Shown here one piece after another: positions 17,842-24,348 of a DNA stretch of 43,357 nt; the stretch's first letter is position 1, and each line of letters starts with the position of its first letter. Origin of the DNA: Demequina lutea (GTDB lineage: Bacteria; Actinomycetota; Actinomycetes; Actinomycetales; Demequinaceae); assembly GCA_003246255.1 (NCBI GenBank), contig QKAX01000130.1:1-43357 (forward strand), given 5' to 3'. The notes beneath the pieces are model-generated. The model saw nothing but the letters and a program-made list of their open reading frames with translations. It searched no databases and had not been told where the DNA came from. The position numbers and the translations under genes are program-made.

Positions 17842-18549
17842 CTAGATCTTGCGCAGCACCGACACCACCTTGCCCATGATCTGGGCGTGTGTGCCGTCAA
17901 TCGGCGTATAGGCGGGGTTGTGGGGCATGAGCCACACCTGGCCGTCGCGGCGTCGGAACGTCTTCACAGTGGCCTCGTCGTCCAAGAGCGCCGCCACGAT
18001 GTCGCCGTTCTCGGCGTGCTGCTGGCGCCTCACCACAACCCAGTCGCCGTCGCAGATCGCCGCGTCGATCATCGAGTCACCCGAGACATTGAGCATGAAG
18101 AGCTCGCCGTCGCCCGTAAGCTGGCGGGGGAGCGCGAAGACGTCCTCGACCTGTTGATCGGCCAGGATGGGCCCACCGGCGGCGATGCGGCCCACGAGCG
18201 GGACGCTGACGGTGCGCTCCGTGTCGAAGCGAGTGTCCGCGGAGGTGGGCGTCTCCGCCGCGACAACGACGTCGCCATCGGCGTCGTCCGGCATGACGAC
18301 CTCGAGTGCGCGGGGACGGTGAGGGTCCTGCCGTAGGTAGCCCTTGGTCTGGAGCGCGTTGAGCTGATGCTTGACCGAGGAGCTCGAGGTGAGGCCCACC
18401 GCTTCGCCAATCTCTCGCATCGACGGCGGATAGCCCCGCGCCGCCACTGAGTCGCGAATCGCCTCGAGGATGCGTCGCTGACGCTCGGTGATCTCCCCGG
18501 TGGGTGTGGGGAACTCGTGGATGGTCGCGTCGCGCTCTTCGCTCGTCAT
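17842..18549 (-). CDS. lexA: SOS repressor LexA
   Basis: This 235-aa repressor has an N-terminal winged helix (about 20-85; [43 protein letters not shown]) and a C-terminal S24 self-cleaving domain. The cleavage bond is A124-G125 (RIAAGGPI). The catalytic pair is S159 (VSGDSMID) and K196 (EATVKTF). ATG 18549 is preceded on its strand by GAGAGGA, five nt away. A LexA box over its own predicted -35 element shows autoregulation. It is divergent from the LysM gene, which carries two further LexA boxes, as in the mycobacterial lexA region. Confidence 0.97.
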   Translation of the reverse strand: MTSEERDATIHEFPTPTGEITERQRRILEAIRDSVAARGYPPSMREIGEAVGLTSSSSVKHQLNALQTKGYLRQDPHRPRALEVVMPDDADGDVVVAAETPTSADTRFDTERTVSVPLVGRIAAGGPILADQQVEDVFALPRQLTGDGELFMLNVSGDSMIDAAICDGDWVVVRRQQHAENGDIVAALLDDEATVKTFRRRDGQVWLMPHNPAYTPIDGTHAQIMGKVVSVLRKI

Positions 18550-18616
18550 GCTGTCCTCTCGTAGCAGGCGTGACGCGGAGTGCCCGTGTCAGACCCCCGT
18601 GGTGGTCTTGTCCTCG

Positions 18617-18645
18617 ACGGTAGGGCAAGTGCGAACAGAAATCAA
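18617..18645 (-). promoter_or_regulatory. Predicted lexA promoter
   Basis: On the minus strand TTGATT (18645-18640) and TACCGT (18622-18617) are exactly 17 nt apart, a good housekeeping-type promoter. The -35 box lies partly inside the LexA box at 18642-18657, so LexA would repress its own gene. Confidence 0.6.
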
Positions 18646-18657
18646 ACATATGTTCGA
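18642..18657 (+). promoter_or_regulatory. LexA box 1 (lexA side)
   Basis: TCAAACATATGTTCGA has one mismatch to TCGAAC-N4-GTTCGA and overlaps the predicted lexA -35 box. Confidence 0.85.
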
Positions 18658-18664
18658 GCGTGTC

Positions 18665-18693
18665 TTGCGCATGTCGGGCCCTGGTAGTAGAAA
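18665..18693 (+). promoter_or_regulatory. Predicted promoter of the LysM gene
   Basis: TTGCGC (18665-18670) and TAGAAA (18688-18693) are 17 nt apart. The expected transcription start, near 18700, falls inside the tandem LexA boxes. Confidence 0.45.
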
Positions 18694-18709
18694 TAGAACA
18701 GGTGTTCGA
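18694..18709 (+). promoter_or_regulatory. LexA box 2 (LysM side)
   Basis: TAGAACAGGTGTTCGA has one mismatch to the consensus and directly follows the predicted -10 box of the LysM gene. Confidence 0.8.
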
Positions 18710-18724
18710 CGAACAAGTGTTCGA
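18709..18724 (+). promoter_or_regulatory. LexA box 3 (LysM side)
   Basis: ACGAACAAGTGTTCGA has the perfect core CGAAC-N4-GTTCG. It shares one base with box 2 and is offset by 15 bp, so two dimers would sit about one and a half helical turns apart. Confidence 0.82.
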
Positions 18725-18746
18725 ACGATGAAGGGATGGTGACACG

Positions 18747-19046
18747 ATGGCGATTCGAGTGGTGAACACGCCGGCGGTCCGTATCCGACGCTGGATTGCG
18801 GCGACATTGCTTGCCACGGTGGCGCTCGTGGTGGCGCCCCAGGCCTTTGCTCAGGGGTCCGATGAGGCTCCGGCCAGCGACACCCACGTGGTTTCACAGG
18901 GCGAGACCTTGTGGCAGATCGCGCAGGACATCACCCCGGCGGGGGACGATGTGCGTGACACGGTTGAGATCATCAAGTCCATGAACATGATGGACACGGC
19001 GACCATCGTTGCCGGTGAGCAGCTGCTGATCCCGCTCTACGGCTGA
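18747..19046 (+). CDS. Short LysM membrane protein, probable SOS-induced division inhibitor
   Basis: This 99-aa protein has a basic start, one hydrophobic helix (about 16-36, ending in an AFA-like site that could be cleaved) and a LysM peptidoglycan-binding domain (about 47-97; HVVSQGETLWQIAQDI, then VAGEQLLIPLYG). Its position matches mycobacterial Rv2719c (ChiZ), C. glutamicum divS and Bacillus yneA: lexA-neighbouring, SOS-induced genes that delay division. Two LexA boxes lie over its predicted promoter. ATG 18747 has GAAGGGA upstream. The sequence shows only the membrane helix and LysM; division inhibition is inferred from location and control. Confidence 0.85.
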   Translation: MAIRVVNTPAVRIRRWIAATLLATVALVVAPQAFAQGSDEAPASDTHVVSQGETLWQIAQDITPAGDDVRDTVEIIKSMNMMDTATIVAGEQLLIPLYG

Positions 19047-19113
19047 GCCTCTGAGGGAGTGCTCGACGGGTCGAGATTAGCGGTCCCGCATGAGTCGTGG
19101 AATTATGTCGGGC

Positions 19114-19572
19114 ATGCACTGCCCGTTCTGTCGCCACGGCGATTCGCGTGTGATCGACTCCCGCACGGCCGACGATGGCTCAAGTATTCGCCGACGTCGC
19201 CAGTGTCCTGAGTGCAACCGTCGGTTCTCCACCGTTGAGACGTTCTCGTTATCAGTGGTGAAGCGCTCGGGCGTGGTCGAGCCCTTCTCTCGAGACAAGA
19301 TCGCTAGCGGCGTTCGCAAGGCGTGCCAGGGGAGGCCTGTCTCGGATGATGACCTCGCGCTCCTCGCTCAGAAGGTGGAGGAGTCAATTCGCGAGAAGGG
19401 CATCGCGGAGATCGACGCAACCGATATCGGAGTCGAGATCCTGCAGCCGCTCAGGGAACTCGATGAGATCGCCTACCTGCGCTTCGCGAGCGTCTACCAG
19501 GCCTTTGACTCGCTCGATGACTTCGAGAAGGCGATCGAGTCGTTGCGTGAGGGCCACGCCGACGAGGCGTAG
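19114..19572 (+). CDS. nrdR: Transcriptional repressor NrdR
   Basis: This 152-aa repressor controls ribonucleotide reductase genes in response to ATP/dATP. The N-terminal zinc ribbon has C3, C6, C31 and C34 ([15 protein letters not shown]). The ATP-cone follows ([20 protein letters not shown] to [15 protein letters not shown]). The ATG at 19114 is chosen because homologues begin with M-x-CPFC; in-frame ATGs at 19090 and 19105 are possible and would add 8 or 3 residues. No strong Shine-Dalgarno sequence precedes any of them. The lexA-LysM-nrdR order is conserved in actinobacteria. A 21-bp hairpin ends the gene. Confidence 0.95.
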   Translation: MHCPFCRHGDSRVIDSRTADDGSSIRRRRQCPECNRRFSTVETFSLSVVKRSGVVEPFSRDKIASGVRKACQGRPVSDDDLALLAQKVEESIREKGIAEIDATDIGVEILQPLRELDEIAYLRFASVYQAFDSLDDFEKAIESLREGHADEA

Positions 19573-19600
19573 GCGCAGCAGTAGATCGCCGCAACGTCAG

Positions 19601-19645
19601 TGTGAGAAGGCCCCGCACCTCGATGAGGTGCGGGGCCTTCTCACA
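19601..19645. terminator. 21-bp perfect hairpin between nrdR and the DEAD-box helicase
   Basis: The arms 19601-19621 and 19625-19645 pair without a mismatch around a 3-nt loop (GAT). It lies between convergent genes, 29 nt after nrdR and 8 nt from the helicase stop, and so would end transcription in both directions. No long T-run is present, as is common in high-GC actinobacteria. Confidence 0.85.
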
Positions 19646-19653
19646 TGTCACGG

Positions 19654-21708
19654 CTAGCCGCGCTTGGGACGCTTGCCTCCGGGCTTGCCGCCGCCGGTCT
19701 TCTTGCCGCCCTTGGGGCCGCCCTTGAACTTTCCGCCGGCCGACTTGCCGCCGTAGCTCTTGCCGGCGCCCGTGCTGCTCTTGAATCCACCGCTGGAGCG
19801 AGTGCCTCCGTTGCGGGGCGCCGAGGAGCGACCCTCGCCACCCTGGGCGGGGTCGCCGTCGCGCAGGTCCCATGAGCCGCGGTCGGTGTTCGTGCGTTCG
19901 CCGCTCTTGTGGCGCGGCTTACGCTCCCCGCGGTCGTCACGCTGGTACCGGTCGCCCCGGTCATCACGGGGGCCGCGGTCGTCACGCTGGTAGCCGCCAC
20001 GGCGATCGTCCCGCTCAAGCTGCCGGGGACGGTCTTCGCGCTGGTACCTGTCGCCCCGGTCGCCTCGGGGGTTGCGGTCTTCGCGCTGGTACCGGTCGCC
20101 CCGGTCGTCACGCTGGTAGCCGCCACGGCGATCGTCTCTGTCGAAGCGCTGGGGACGGTGGTCGCGCTGGTATCCGTCTCCGCGGTCCTGGCGAGGCGCC
20201 CGGTCTTCGCGCTGGTAGCCGCCACGGCGATCGTCGCGGTGATCCCGTTCGTCGCGGTCGTCACGGCCGCCGCGTTCCTCGCGGGCGGGTCGCGCGGGTG
20301 CAGCCGTCGCGGGAGCGCCAGACTCGAGCGCTGCTAGACGTCGCTCGCGCTCGGCCAGCGCGCGCTCCCGCTCGTCGAGGGCGCGCTCGCGCGCGACCAT
20401 GGTGGCGTCGGAGGAATGGAACGAGCGTCCGCCGCCACGAGGCCCGTCCGTACGCTCACGGCGACCGCCGCGGCGGTCGCCTCCGCGCTCAAATCGTCCG
20501 GCCTGGATGGGGTCGTCGACGGGCACTCCCGAGGGCTCCTGGCCTCCTGTGAGCTCGTCGATCTCCTCAAGCGCCTCGGCGTCGATCGTGCGGAATTGCG
20601 CGCGCTCGGCATCGACCTCCGCGTTCTCCAGGATGCGATCCATCTGGCGTCGCTGGTGCGGCAGGGACAACGTGACGGCGAGGCCCTCGGCGCCCGCGCG
20701 GCCAGTGCGACCCGAGCGGTGCGTGTAATCGCGGTAGTCGGCGGGCGGATCGATCTGGAGCACCAGGTCGACGGCATCCACGTGGATGCCGCGTGCGGCC
20801 ACGTCGGTGGCCACGAGCACCGGGAGGCGGCCCGCGCGAAACTCGGTCATCGCCTGATTGCGCTCGTACTGAGAGCGGTCGCCGTGCAGCGCGACGGCGA
20901 GCACTCCGGCCGCACGCATCTCCTCAGCCACGCGGTCGGCGCCCAGCTTGGTGCGCACAAAGCAGATGGTGCGGCCATCGCGGGCTGCGATGCGGTTGGC
21001 GAGGCGGTACTTCTCGTGCGGCGGGATGGCGAGCACCACGTGGCGCAGTGTGGGCGCCTCCTGGCCGTCGGTGACATCGTGCAGCACGGGGGAGTGCATG
21101 AACTTTTTCACCAGGTCGTCCACGACGCCGTCAAGCGTCGCGGAGAACAGCAGGCGCTGGCCGTCCTCGGGGGTTGTGGCGAGGATCTCGGCGATCTCCT
21201 CACCAAAGCCCATCTCGGCCATGTGGTCGGCCTCGTCGAGCACGGCCACTGCGACCTCGTCCAGGATCGCGTGACCGCGGCGCATGAGGTCCGCGAGTCG
21301 TCCGGGAGTGGCGACCACGAGGTGGACGCCGCGCTCGAGCGACTGAATCTGCTTCGACATCGAGAGCCCGCCCGCGACGAGGCGCTGGCTGAGGCCGAGG
21401 GCGTGGGTGTACGGCTCGAGGGCATCGCCTACCTGCATAGCGAGCTCGCGCGTGGGCACGAGCACCACGGCGTAGGGCTTGCGGGGCTTGGGACGATCCA
21501 TCTGGGCCAGACGTGCGAGCATGGGCAGGCCGAATCCGAGGGTCTTTCCGGAGCCAGTGCGCGCCTTGCCCAGCACGTCGCGTCCCGCCATGGCGTCCGC
21601 GATGGTGGCGGACTGGATCGGGAAGGCCGTGAAGAGGCCGTAACGGTGAAGGGCGTCGACGAGCTCCTCGGGAAGGCCGAGGGCGGCAAACTCCACAGCG
21701 TCGCTCAT
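19654..21708 (-). CDS. DEAD-box RNA helicase with long charged repeat tail
   Basis: This 684-aa helicase has a complete core: Q-motif region FTAFPIQSATI, Walker A ARTGSGKT (49-56), PTRELA, TPGRL, DEAD at 158-161, a SAT motif, ATDVAARGIHVDAVD and HRSGRTGRAG. From about residue 430 the protein becomes a disordered, Arg/Asp/Gly-rich tail with seven copies of YQR in units such as RRGGYQRDDRGDRYQRE, then a Lys/Gly-rich end. Such tails bind RNA and can drive condensation. The gene overlaps the serA stop by 4 nt (ATGA), so both are on one transcript. The nearest named relatives are RhlE/CsdA-type helicases; I do not assign a symbol. Confidence 0.93.
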   Translation of the reverse strand: MSDAVEFAALGLPEELVDALHRYGLFTAFPIQSATIADAMAGRDVLGKARTGSGKTLGFGLPMLARLAQMDRPKPRKPYAVVLVPTRELAMQVGDALEPYTHALGLSQRLVAGGLSMSKQIQSLERGVHLVVATPGRLADLMRRGHAILDEVAVAVLDEADHMAEMGFGEEIAEILATTPEDGQRLLFSATLDGVVDDLVKKFMHSPVLHDVTDGQEAPTLRHVVLAIPPHEKYRLANRIAARDGRTICFVRTKLGADRVAEEMRAAGVLAVALHGDRSQYERNQAMTEFRAGRLPVLVATDVAARGIHVDAVDLVLQIDPPADYRDYTHRSGRTGRAGAEGLAVTLSLPHQRRQMDRILENAEVDAERAQFRTIDAEALEEIDELTGGQEPSGVPVDDPIQAGRFERGGDRRGGRRERTDGPRGGGRSFHSSDATMVARERALDERERALAERERRLAALESGAPATAAPARPAREERGGRDDRDERDHRDDRRGGYQREDRAPRQDRGDGYQRDHRPQRFDRDDRRGGYQRDDRGDRYQREDRNPRGDRGDRYQREDRPRQLERDDRRGGYQRDDRGPRDDRGDRYQRDDRGERKPRHKSGERTNTDRGSWDLRDGDPAQGGEGRSSAPRNGGTRSSGGFKSSTGAGKSYGGKSAGGKFKGGPKGGKKTGGGKPGGKRPKRG
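19976..20235 (-). repeat. In-frame coding repeats in the helicase tail
   Basis: A 35-bp sequence at 19976-20010 recurs exactly at 20102-20136, 126 bp (42 codons) away. The last 26 bp of it recur at 20210-20235, 99 bp further. All shifts are multiples of three, so gain or loss of units keeps the frame. Confidence 0.85.
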
Positions 21709-22901
21709 GACAGCACCCTCAGGCGTACGGTCGCGGGCATCTCTCGGAGGGCATTGACGGCCTCCTTGGTGAGACCCGCTGCGATGTCGGTCACCACGTA
21801 GCCGAGTTCGCCGCGTGTGCCGAGCAGTTGGCCGTCGATGTTGACGCCGTACTCGGCGAACACCTGGTTGACTGCCGCCAGCACGCCGGGAATGTTCTCG
21901 TGCAGGTGCGCGATGCGGTGCGAGCCCTGGACCTGATCCAGCGACAGGTTGGGCAGGTTGACAGACAGCGAGGTCGAGCCGCCGTGCACATAGTCGCGCA
22001 TGCGGGTGGCCACGAAGATGCCGATGTCGCGCTGTGCCTCCTCGGTGGAGCCTCCGATGTGCGGCGTGAGGATCACGTTGGGCATGTCTTGCAGGAGCGA
22101 CTCGAACGGGTCGCCCTTAGCCTTGGGCTCCTCTGGGAACACATCGACGGCCGCGCCTCCGATGTGGCCGGACTCGAGGCCCGCCTTGAGCGCCTCGATG
22201 TCCACGATGAAGCCGCGCGACAGGTTGAGGAACAGCGCTCCCGGGCGCATCATCTCGAACTGCTCGCGGCCAAAGAACCCGGAGTTGCCCGCGCGTCCGT
22301 CCACGTGCAGCGTCACGATGTCCGCTTGGCCGAGCAGCGCGTCGAGCGACGGCATCTTGGTGGCATTTCCCAGCGCCAGCTTCTCTGCGCTGTCGTAGAA
22401 GATCACGTTCATGCCGAGGGCCTCGGCGATGACAGAGAGCTGCGAGCCGATGTTGCCATAGCCCACGATGCCGAGCGTGCGGCCGCGGATCTCGTGCGCG
22501 CCGGTGGCGGACTTTGACCACACCCCTGCGTGCATCAGCTTGTTGTGCTCAGGGAGGCGGCGCGTCAGCGAGATCATCTCGGAGACGGCCATCTCGACCA
22601 CGGAGCGGGTGTTGGAGAAGGGGGCGTTGAAGGCGGCGACGCCGCGACGGGCGGCGGCTGCGAGGTCGATCTGGTTAGTGCCGATGGAGAAGGCGCCGAT
22701 CGCGATGAGGTCCTTGGCTTCGTTGAGAACGCGCTCCGTGACCTGGGTCTTGGAGCGGATGCCGAGCAGTTCGACGCCTTGGAGAGCCTCGATCAGCTCA
22801 TCCTCGTCGAGCGCGCCGGCGACGTTGTCGACGGCGATGCCGGCCGCCGTCAGAATGTCGGTGGCCTTGGGGTGAAGGGTTTCTAGAAGAAGTGCACGCA
22901 C
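21705..22901 (-). CDS. serA: D-3-phosphoglycerate dehydrogenase
   Basis: This 398-aa enzyme carries out the first step of serine synthesis. It is the short, E. coli-type form: substrate domain GIRSKTQVTERVL and AFSIGTNQIDL, NAD-binding GIVGYGNIGSQL, catalytic-region RGFIVDIEAL and TPHIGGSTEEAQ, then a C-terminal ACT domain (IPGVLAAVNQVFAEYGVNID) for serine feedback. The long intervening domain of mycobacterial SerA is absent. GTG 22901 puts VRALLLETLHPKA at the family start; a GTG at 22919 would add 6 residues. Longer upstream extensions are Pro/Arg-rich and lack conservation. No clear Shine-Dalgarno sequence or promoter is seen. The helicase gene follows with a 4-nt overlap. Confidence 0.92.
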   Translation of the reverse strand: MRALLLETLHPKATDILTAAGIAVDNVAGALDEDELIEALQGVELLGIRSKTQVTERVLNEAKDLIAIGAFSIGTNQIDLAAAARRGVAAFNAPFSNTRSVVEMAVSEMISLTRRLPEHNKLMHAGVWSKSATGAHEIRGRTLGIVGYGNIGSQLSVIAEALGMNVIFYDSAEKLALGNATKMPSLDALLGQADIVTLHVDGRAGNSGFFGREQFEMMRPGALFLNLSRGFIVDIEALKAGLESGHIGGAAVDVFPEEPKAKGDPFESLLQDMPNVILTPHIGGSTEEAQRDIGIFVATRMRDYVHGGSTSLSVNLPNLSLDQVQGSHRIAHLHENIPGVLAAVNQVFAEYGVNIDGQLLGTRGELGYVVTDIAAGLTKEAVNALREMPATVRLRVLS

Positions 22902-23250
22902 TGCGCTATGGTCTCGCACTTTGAGCGTGGCACCAATTCGCGGAGCGATATCGGCGCGGCACGCGGGGCTTTGGGTGGCGCGTCTCGGCGGCGGGTGCAC
23001 GGCTGGGACGCGCCGATGTCGGCTCGACGGCAAGCCAAATGTGATCCCTCACTCTTGCGGCGGCGGCGCCCGAATGATGACGTTTTGAACCAGTTTGAGG
23101 CGCGATTCTTTTACCAAAACGTGATGTGCGACCTGTTGCGTTCCGGGGCTGAGTGAGCGCTAACATGGCCGCACGGACTCCTCTTCGGGGTCCGCACGGG
23201 TACGTCCCGTGACCGGCAACGACGCCGACCCAGAACAAGGAGGTTTTGGA
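22902..23250. other. Intergenic region between serA and the sugar-transport operon
   Basis: This 349-nt region has no convincing gene. It holds the divergent control regions. An inverted repeat ACGTTTTG (23080-23087) / CAAAACGT (23115-23122) lies in a locally AT-rich patch. The ytfQ promoter and operator are at 23136-23166. Two small hairpins at 23174-23194 and 23195-23211 fall in the predicted ytfQ leader, followed by a strong AAGGAGG (23237-23243). Confidence 0.7.
23136..23166 (+). promoter_or_regulatory. Predicted ytfQ promoter with overlapping LacI-type operator
   Basis: GTGAGCGCTAAC (23153-23164) is a 12-bp palindrome with one mismatched pair and the AGCGCT core of LacI-family operators; it closely resembles idealised lacO (GTGAGCGCTCAC). 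It overlaps the -10 box TAACAT (23161-23166). A TTGCGT at 23136-23141 could be the -35 box, though the 19-nt spacing is long. The LacI gene at the end of the operon is the obvious binder. Confidence 0.6.
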
Positions 23251-24243
23251 ATGAAGAAGACCATCATCACGGGTCTCGCCGTGGCGGCAGTGGGAATGCT
23301 CGCGCTGACAGCGTGTTCCTCCGGCGCAGAAGGCGGCTCGGGCGCCGCAAGCGACGGCGGCTCCGGCGGAGACCTCATTACCGTGGGCTTTGCGCAGACG
23401 GGCTCCGAGTCCGGCTGGCGTAGCGCCAACACCGAGTCGATGAAGACCGCCTTCTCGACCGACAACGGCTTTGACCTCATCTTCAATGCGGCGGACAACG
23501 ACGCCGCCGCTCAGATCGCTGCTGTGCGCAGCTTCATCAACCAGGGCGTAGACGCCATCGTGATCGCCCCGATCGTTGAGGACGGGTGGGACGACGTGCT
23601 GCAGGAGGCAGCCGATGCGGGGATTCCTGTGATCCTCGAGGACCGCACCGTCTCGGCTTCTGAAGACCTGTACTCCACGTGGGTTGGCCTCGACTTCCAG
23701 CTCGAGGGGCAGAAGGCGGGCGAGTGGGCGGCCGAGACCTTCACTGGACCCACCAACATGGTTGTCCTCGAGGGAACCACTGGATCTGCGCCCGCCAACG
23801 ACCGCGCGACGGGTTTTGACGAGGCCATCGCAGGATCGTCCATCACCAAGATCGACTCGCAGACGGGTGACTTCACCCGTGACGGCGGCAAGACCGTGAT
23901 GGAGGGCTTCCTCCAGAAGTACGGCGTGGACGGCATCGACCTGGTCTACGCCCACAACGACGACATGGCGTTGGGCGCCATCGAGGCGATTGAGGCAGCG
24001 GGTGCTGTGCCCGGCGAGGACATCAAGATCATCTCGATCGACGCGGTGCACGACGGCATGCAGGCGCTCGCTGACGGCAAGATCAACTACATCGTCGAGT
24101 GCAACCCCCTGCTGGGCGACAAGGCCGCGGCTCTGGTCAAGGCCGTGCTGAACGGCGAGTCGGTGGACAAGCGGACGATCGTCGAGGACCAGGCCTTCGA
24201 TCAGGACGCCGCCATCGCGGCGCTGCCCGACCGCAAGTACTAA
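23251..24243 (+). CDS. ytfQ: Galactofuranose-type sugar-binding lipoprotein YtfQ
   Basis: This 330-aa substrate-binding protein has a lipoprotein signal (lipobox LTAC, C22), so it is anchored outside the membrane. It follows E. coli YtfQ closely through the mature part: TVGFAQTGSESGWR, AAVRSFINQGVDAIVIAP, GIPVILEDRTV, SQTGDFTRDGGK and YAHNDDMALGAIEAI. YtfQ binds galactofuranose, and the conserved GSESGWR and ED/LDR regions make the same or a similar ligand likely, though not proven. ATG 23251 has a full AAGGAGG 7 nt upstream. It is the first gene of a six-gene operon and is followed by two hairpins that may raise its output over the membrane subunits. Confidence 0.92.
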   Translation: MKKTIITGLAVAAVGMLALTACSSGAEGGSGAASDGGSGGDLITVGFAQTGSESGWRSANTESMKTAFSTDNGFDLIFNAADNDAAAQIAAVRSFINQGVDAIVIAPIVEDGWDDVLQEAADAGIPVILEDRTVSASEDLYSTWVGLDFQLEGQKAGEWAAETFTGPTNMVVLEGTTGSAPANDRATGFDEAIAGSSITKIDSQTGDFTRDGGKTVMEGFLQKYGVDGIDLVYAHNDDMALGAIEAIEAAGAVPGEDIKIISIDAVHDGMQALADGKINYIVECNPLLGDKAAALVKAVLNGESVDKRTIVEDQAFDQDAAIAALPDRKY

Positions 24244-24247
24244 GAGC

Positions 24248-24310
24248 AGAGGGGAGGCCTCCGACCCCTCTCACCGATGCCGGGCGGCGACTGCACCGCC
24301 GCCCGGCATC
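24248..24310 (+). repeat. Two intercistronic hairpins between ytfQ and ytfR
   Basis: AGAGGGG/CCCCTCT (24248-24254 and 24265-24271) is followed by a 14-bp perfect stem (24276-24289 and 24297-24310) with a 7-nt loop. No T-run follows, so it is more likely an mRNA-stabilising or partial-termination element after the abundant binding-protein gene than a full terminator. Confidence 0.65.
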
Positions 24311-24348
24311 ACCCCCCTCACCCACCTGTATAGGAAGGCAGTGCCGCC

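Noticed and set aside
19909-20337. Plus-strand frame of Val/Ala/Pro repeats that looks like a hydrophobic repeat protein
   Set aside because: It is the antisense of the YQR repeat tail; the repeats are explained by the helicase frame.
20416-21801. 461-codon plus-strand open frame opposite the DEAD-box helicase
   Set aside because: It mirrors codon positions of the helicase, whose motifs are unmistakable. The reading has no known domain, and long antisense frames are common at this GC content.
22908-23156. 82-codon frame in the serA-ytfQ gap
   Set aside because: It has no ribosome site or recognisable domain and runs across the promoter region.
23165-23212. 15-codon leader-peptide frame before ytfQ
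   Set aside because: Its ATG lies in the predicted -10 box, upstream of the expected transcription start, so it would not be in the mRNA.
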